Part shown: positions 61,251 to 64,000 of the stretch, piece after piece
How positions within the stretch are numbered: the stretch's first letter is position 1
How the letters are laid out: each line of letters opens with the position of its first letter
Source: Brugia malayi
Lineage: Eukaryota > Nematoda > Chromadorea > Rhabditida > Onchocercidae
Direction of reading: 5' to 3'
DNA length: 64,000 nucleotides
NCBI RefSeq assembly: GCF_000002995.4
Contig: NW_025062478.1
Coordinates: 5,432,001-5,496,000, forward strand
Notes under the pieces: generated by a model
What the model saw: only the letters and a program-made list of their open reading frames with translations
Told to the model about the DNA's origin: nothing
Databases searched by the model: none
Position numbers and translations under genes: made by a program

Positions 61251-62997
61251 TCAGTCAAGTTCAAAGCCAATATCTTCCTGAAAAATCCATGATGAAAATT
61301 ATCCTTAATTCCTTGTTGTATATCGTGAGTATTTCTTCATCTAATGCCAAATACAGAATTCAGACAAGACAGTTCAGCAAGCTTAATTCATTACTTCCAT
61401 AGGTGGACCTGTCTCGTGATATAGTGTCAGTGTGACAAGAATGAATAAATATGACCATTAAACCCCTTTTTGCTAATAGCTAAGCTCCCAAATTAATAAC
61501 TGTCTTACCATTAATTTTTTTTTTGAAATGTTGACATTTTCACATATTACATCAACAATTCGATCTGCAATTCGCTTTCGCTCCTTGTACTGCCCCGTAT
61601 AATATTCTTGCTTTGCGACAAGCTCCGATTTTCTTTTTTCATTTACAACTTCGTCCTTCGCATGAGTTACCATTCCACTGATACGTTTCTCCATTTCCTT
61701 TATCTTTAAAATACAAATATAGAATCTAGTAGATTTGGATTATTTTTCTAAATAAGTAAGAATGTAGCCACTCTCATCATGCCGATCATAAGCAGTCAAA
61801 ACTATCACTCTAGTTTTAAATTACATATACTTTCAGATTATGTCACCAGATGAATGATACCTGTGTTTTCAGAGTCGTTTGTAAAGCAATCATCTCTTCT
61901 ATTCTCATTACGTTTCCATACTCTTTCAACTCTAAAAAAATAGAATTCGCGGAAAAGCAAAGTTCGGATTGTAATGAAATGACTTATATTTCATCTAAAA
62001 CAAAAAATCAAAAATCTTCATATCATCATTTATAATTTCTGGTTCTTACAAACAAGTTAACTTTTGTCAACAAATAAAAAAAATAAAGATAAAAAGTTAT
62101 CCTGAGATGAAGAAAAAAAACTTTCTGCAATATTACCTATCTGAAATACTGCAATATTACCTATCTGAAATACACATGATAGGTCATATATTTCACTCCT
62201 AGACAGCTCAGTGATACGAGAACACAGCTATCAAACACGACTTCTGATGTCGAAATTTTCCAAATACCATTTTTTATGACTTTTATTTCGTTGCTAAGTT
62301 CATTTAAGCGATTTTTCTTTTCGACGATAGATTCGTTCATAGCTTGGAGCTCTTCTTCATTGCATTTTTCAGTTTTGCTCTGGAAATAATTTCCAGTCAG
62401 ATTAAAATTTTGGGCTTCCTTCCCATAAGGATTTCTGGATTTCCAGCAATTTCTATTGAAAATTGAAATAAATTTTGAATTACATTGTTATTTTCAGGGT
62501 GAATGTTAGCATACTTGATCAGCGAAGTAGATCTTTTGTTTCGAAATAAGTTTCTCGCATAGGAATCCCCGTTCCACCCCAACATCCAAACATTTGATTA
62601 CCTGCTGAAATTCTCTTTTTATTTGCATCATATAGCAGTTAAATAAATACGATCGAACATTTGAAAAACTGCAGCCTTCAAAATTAACTTTTAGTTAATT
62701 AACAAACCTCCCAACTTTCAAGAACAAAAATTCAGGAAGCGAGAAAAACTCACAGCTTTGGGATATTCTTGTCGGAGATTATTCCACACATCAATAGCAC
62801 TATACGGTCGATTTTGTTGCAGCATATAACTACATACCATCTCGATCACTGCAAAAGTTGAATTTAATGGAAGCTAATTTTTTAGGAATTCAAAAGAAAG
62901 TTACTGCAAGAAGCAAAATATAAAATAAAGAAGATTCAAATTTTTTACCAACTTCATCCAGTTCACATTTGGTCAAGGTGCTGACGTTGGATGGCAT
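61251..62997 (-). CDS. HOP2/PSMC3IP homolog, meiotic homologous-pairing protein
   Basis: Seven exons, 62949-62997, 62754-62848, 62515-62604, 62268-62379, 61861-61931, 61509-61703 and 61251-61277, give about 212 residues, close to human PSMC3IP (217). The N-terminal winged helix reads MVCSYMLQQNRPYSAIDVWNNL, then VIKCLDVGVERGFLCEKL and KQKIYFADQ, matching the HOP2 QNRPYS..DV..NL and GKQKIY pattern. Exons 4-6 are coiled coil (ELQAMNESIVEKKNRLNELS). The C-terminal part GQYKERKRIADRIVDVICEN and final EDIGFELD follow the HOP2 EWRKRKRMATELSDAI..EEVGIE pattern. HOP2 with MND1 stimulates DMC1/RAD51 strand exchange in meiosis. Exon 3 has a NAGNAG acceptor, so one Gln is optional. An acceptor (TTGTAG) lies 13 bases before the ATG. 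Confidence 0.88.
62125..62172. repeat. 24-bp tandem duplication in HOP2 intron 4
   Basis: Two perfect adjacent copies of a 24-base unit beginning CTGCAATATTACC, inside the intron between exons 62268-62379 and 61861-61931. Confidence 0.9.
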
Positions 62998-64000
62998 TCG
63001 ATTCAATCCTACAAGAAGCAATATATAATAATAATGCTATTAAAGTCAACCCTATACCAGAAGCCAATTTCTACATTCCTTCTAACACATACTTGCGAAA
63101 AGTATAGTTACCTTCAGAACTTTGAACCTTGATCCCCATGAATAAGTACTACTTATGGGGAAGGATGTACATACTTCATTTCCCACTGAGTCCCTTATTC
63201 TGTGAATGAAAAACTCGCATTAAAATGCAAAAAGAAAGAAAACAATGATATTTTCCAAAGTCTGCAGTTAACTACTGATATAATTTATTTCAGATTTTGA
63301 ATATTGAGTTGGAGGTTGTTCCATACCAAATTTTCAACTCACGAGAGTGGGAGGGTACAGAGTTCAATTTCTTCCATAAACCGTCTTCGCTCTAACAATC
63401 TAATTATTTATTACTATTGGTATTATTATTATTATATTATATTATTATTTACTTATTATTTTATTTATTACAACTACCAGTATTTATAGAATAAAATCCC
63501 TCAGTGATGCGCATAACACCGTATACAATAACTTGAATGCTTCAACCTATCCAAAGAATTCCGCTTCAATCCTCTCCTCTTTGGTTGGTTAATCTTCAAG
63601 TTTAACGACATCTTATCCTACCGGGTTGACCAACATGCTGTCTTTCACACACACACACATGTGGCTTATCTCTGCTAAAATTCCTTCAATTAATATTGCT
63701 CTCTTTACCTTAAATATGTAATTAATAAATCAATGACAAACATTTTCCAAAATATATGGTCCATGTGTTGAAACCTGATCTATTTATAAAGGCTCAAATA
63801 TATTAATAAAAATGACGGCCACATGAAATGACAAGTTTACAGGAGTGATTGGAACATCAATAACTAGTTTGAAAAAATCTTTCAGCTATTTCTAGGCAAA
63901 GAATGGGAAGGCAGTTCTCTTACGAAACCCTTTAACAGAACTGAGTAGCATTATAAAATCGTTAGAGATATAAAGAATAGAAAATTTGTACAGTAACACC
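62998..64000. other. Region upstream of the HOP2 gene
   Basis: AT-rich sequence with no coding signal, containing a TTA/ATT microsatellite at about 63411-63480 and a short CA run near 63648-63659. It presumably contains the HOP2 promoter. An additional 5' exon cannot be excluded because an acceptor lies just before the start codon. Confidence 0.5.
63411..63480. repeat. TTA/ATT microsatellite
   Basis: About 70 bases of interrupted ATT/TTA repeats, non-coding. Confidence 0.8.

Overview
The window looks like a nuclear contig from a nematode, most likely a spirurid (filarial-type) worm. It is strongly AT-rich, its genes are split by many short introns, and it carries nematode-restricted families (a ground-like domain protein, and sperm-type PP1-like and GSK3-like enzymes). 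It also holds a nuclear copy of extremely T-rich mitochondrial DNA that reads with TGA as Trp and has the cob-trnL(UAG)-cox3 order of chromadorean nematodes. No rRNA, CRISPR array, bacterial operon or intact transposon was seen. All gene models were assembled by eye from frame-compatible GT..AG exons and have no transcript support. The species assignment is inference.

Layout. 1.9-3.5 kb (+): a ground-like domain protein with a proline/cysteine repeat arm. 9.8-11.0 kb (+): a DAN-family cystine-knot protein resembling gremlin, with a possible distant signal-peptide exon near 7.1 kb. 14.6-18.6 kb (-): an 11-exon aftiphilin-like clathrin/AP adaptor accessory protein. 20.7-23.2 kb (+): a divergent PP1-type phosphatase, followed at 24.1-26.8 kb (+) by a divergent GSK3-like kinase. 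27.6-30.2 kb (-): two tandem paralogous genes for small secreted cysteine-containing proteins with identical intron phases. 33.7-36.0 kb (+): an unrecognised gene. 38.7-53.5 kb (-): a complete 36-exon nidogen gene of about 1,630 residues. 58.8-60.6 kb (-): APC10/DOC1. 61.3-63.0 kb (-): a HOP2/PSMC3IP homolog.

Systems represented. The basement membrane is represented by nidogen, with NIDO, G2, 12 EGF-like modules before a YWTD propeller, and a terminal EGF. Extracellular signalling is represented by the DAN protein. Vesicle trafficking is represented by the aftiphilin homolog. Cell cycle and meiosis are represented by APC10 next to HOP2. The adjacent PP1-like/GSK3-like pair recalls enzyme classes that act in nematode sperm.

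Most interesting points. (1) A 918-bp nuclear mitochondrial insertion lies in a nidogen intron, is flanked by an exact 14-bp direct repeat, and joins two non-adjacent mitochondrial segments. (2) A HOP2 homolog is present although C. elegans lacks the DMC1/HOP2/MND1 module. (3) There is a tandem pair of small secreted-protein genes of unrecognised family. (4) The GSK3-like kinase has lost key substrate-pocket features. (5) A 47-bp palindrome with perfect 23-bp arms lies upstream of nidogen. (6) One nidogen intron appears to use a GC donor.
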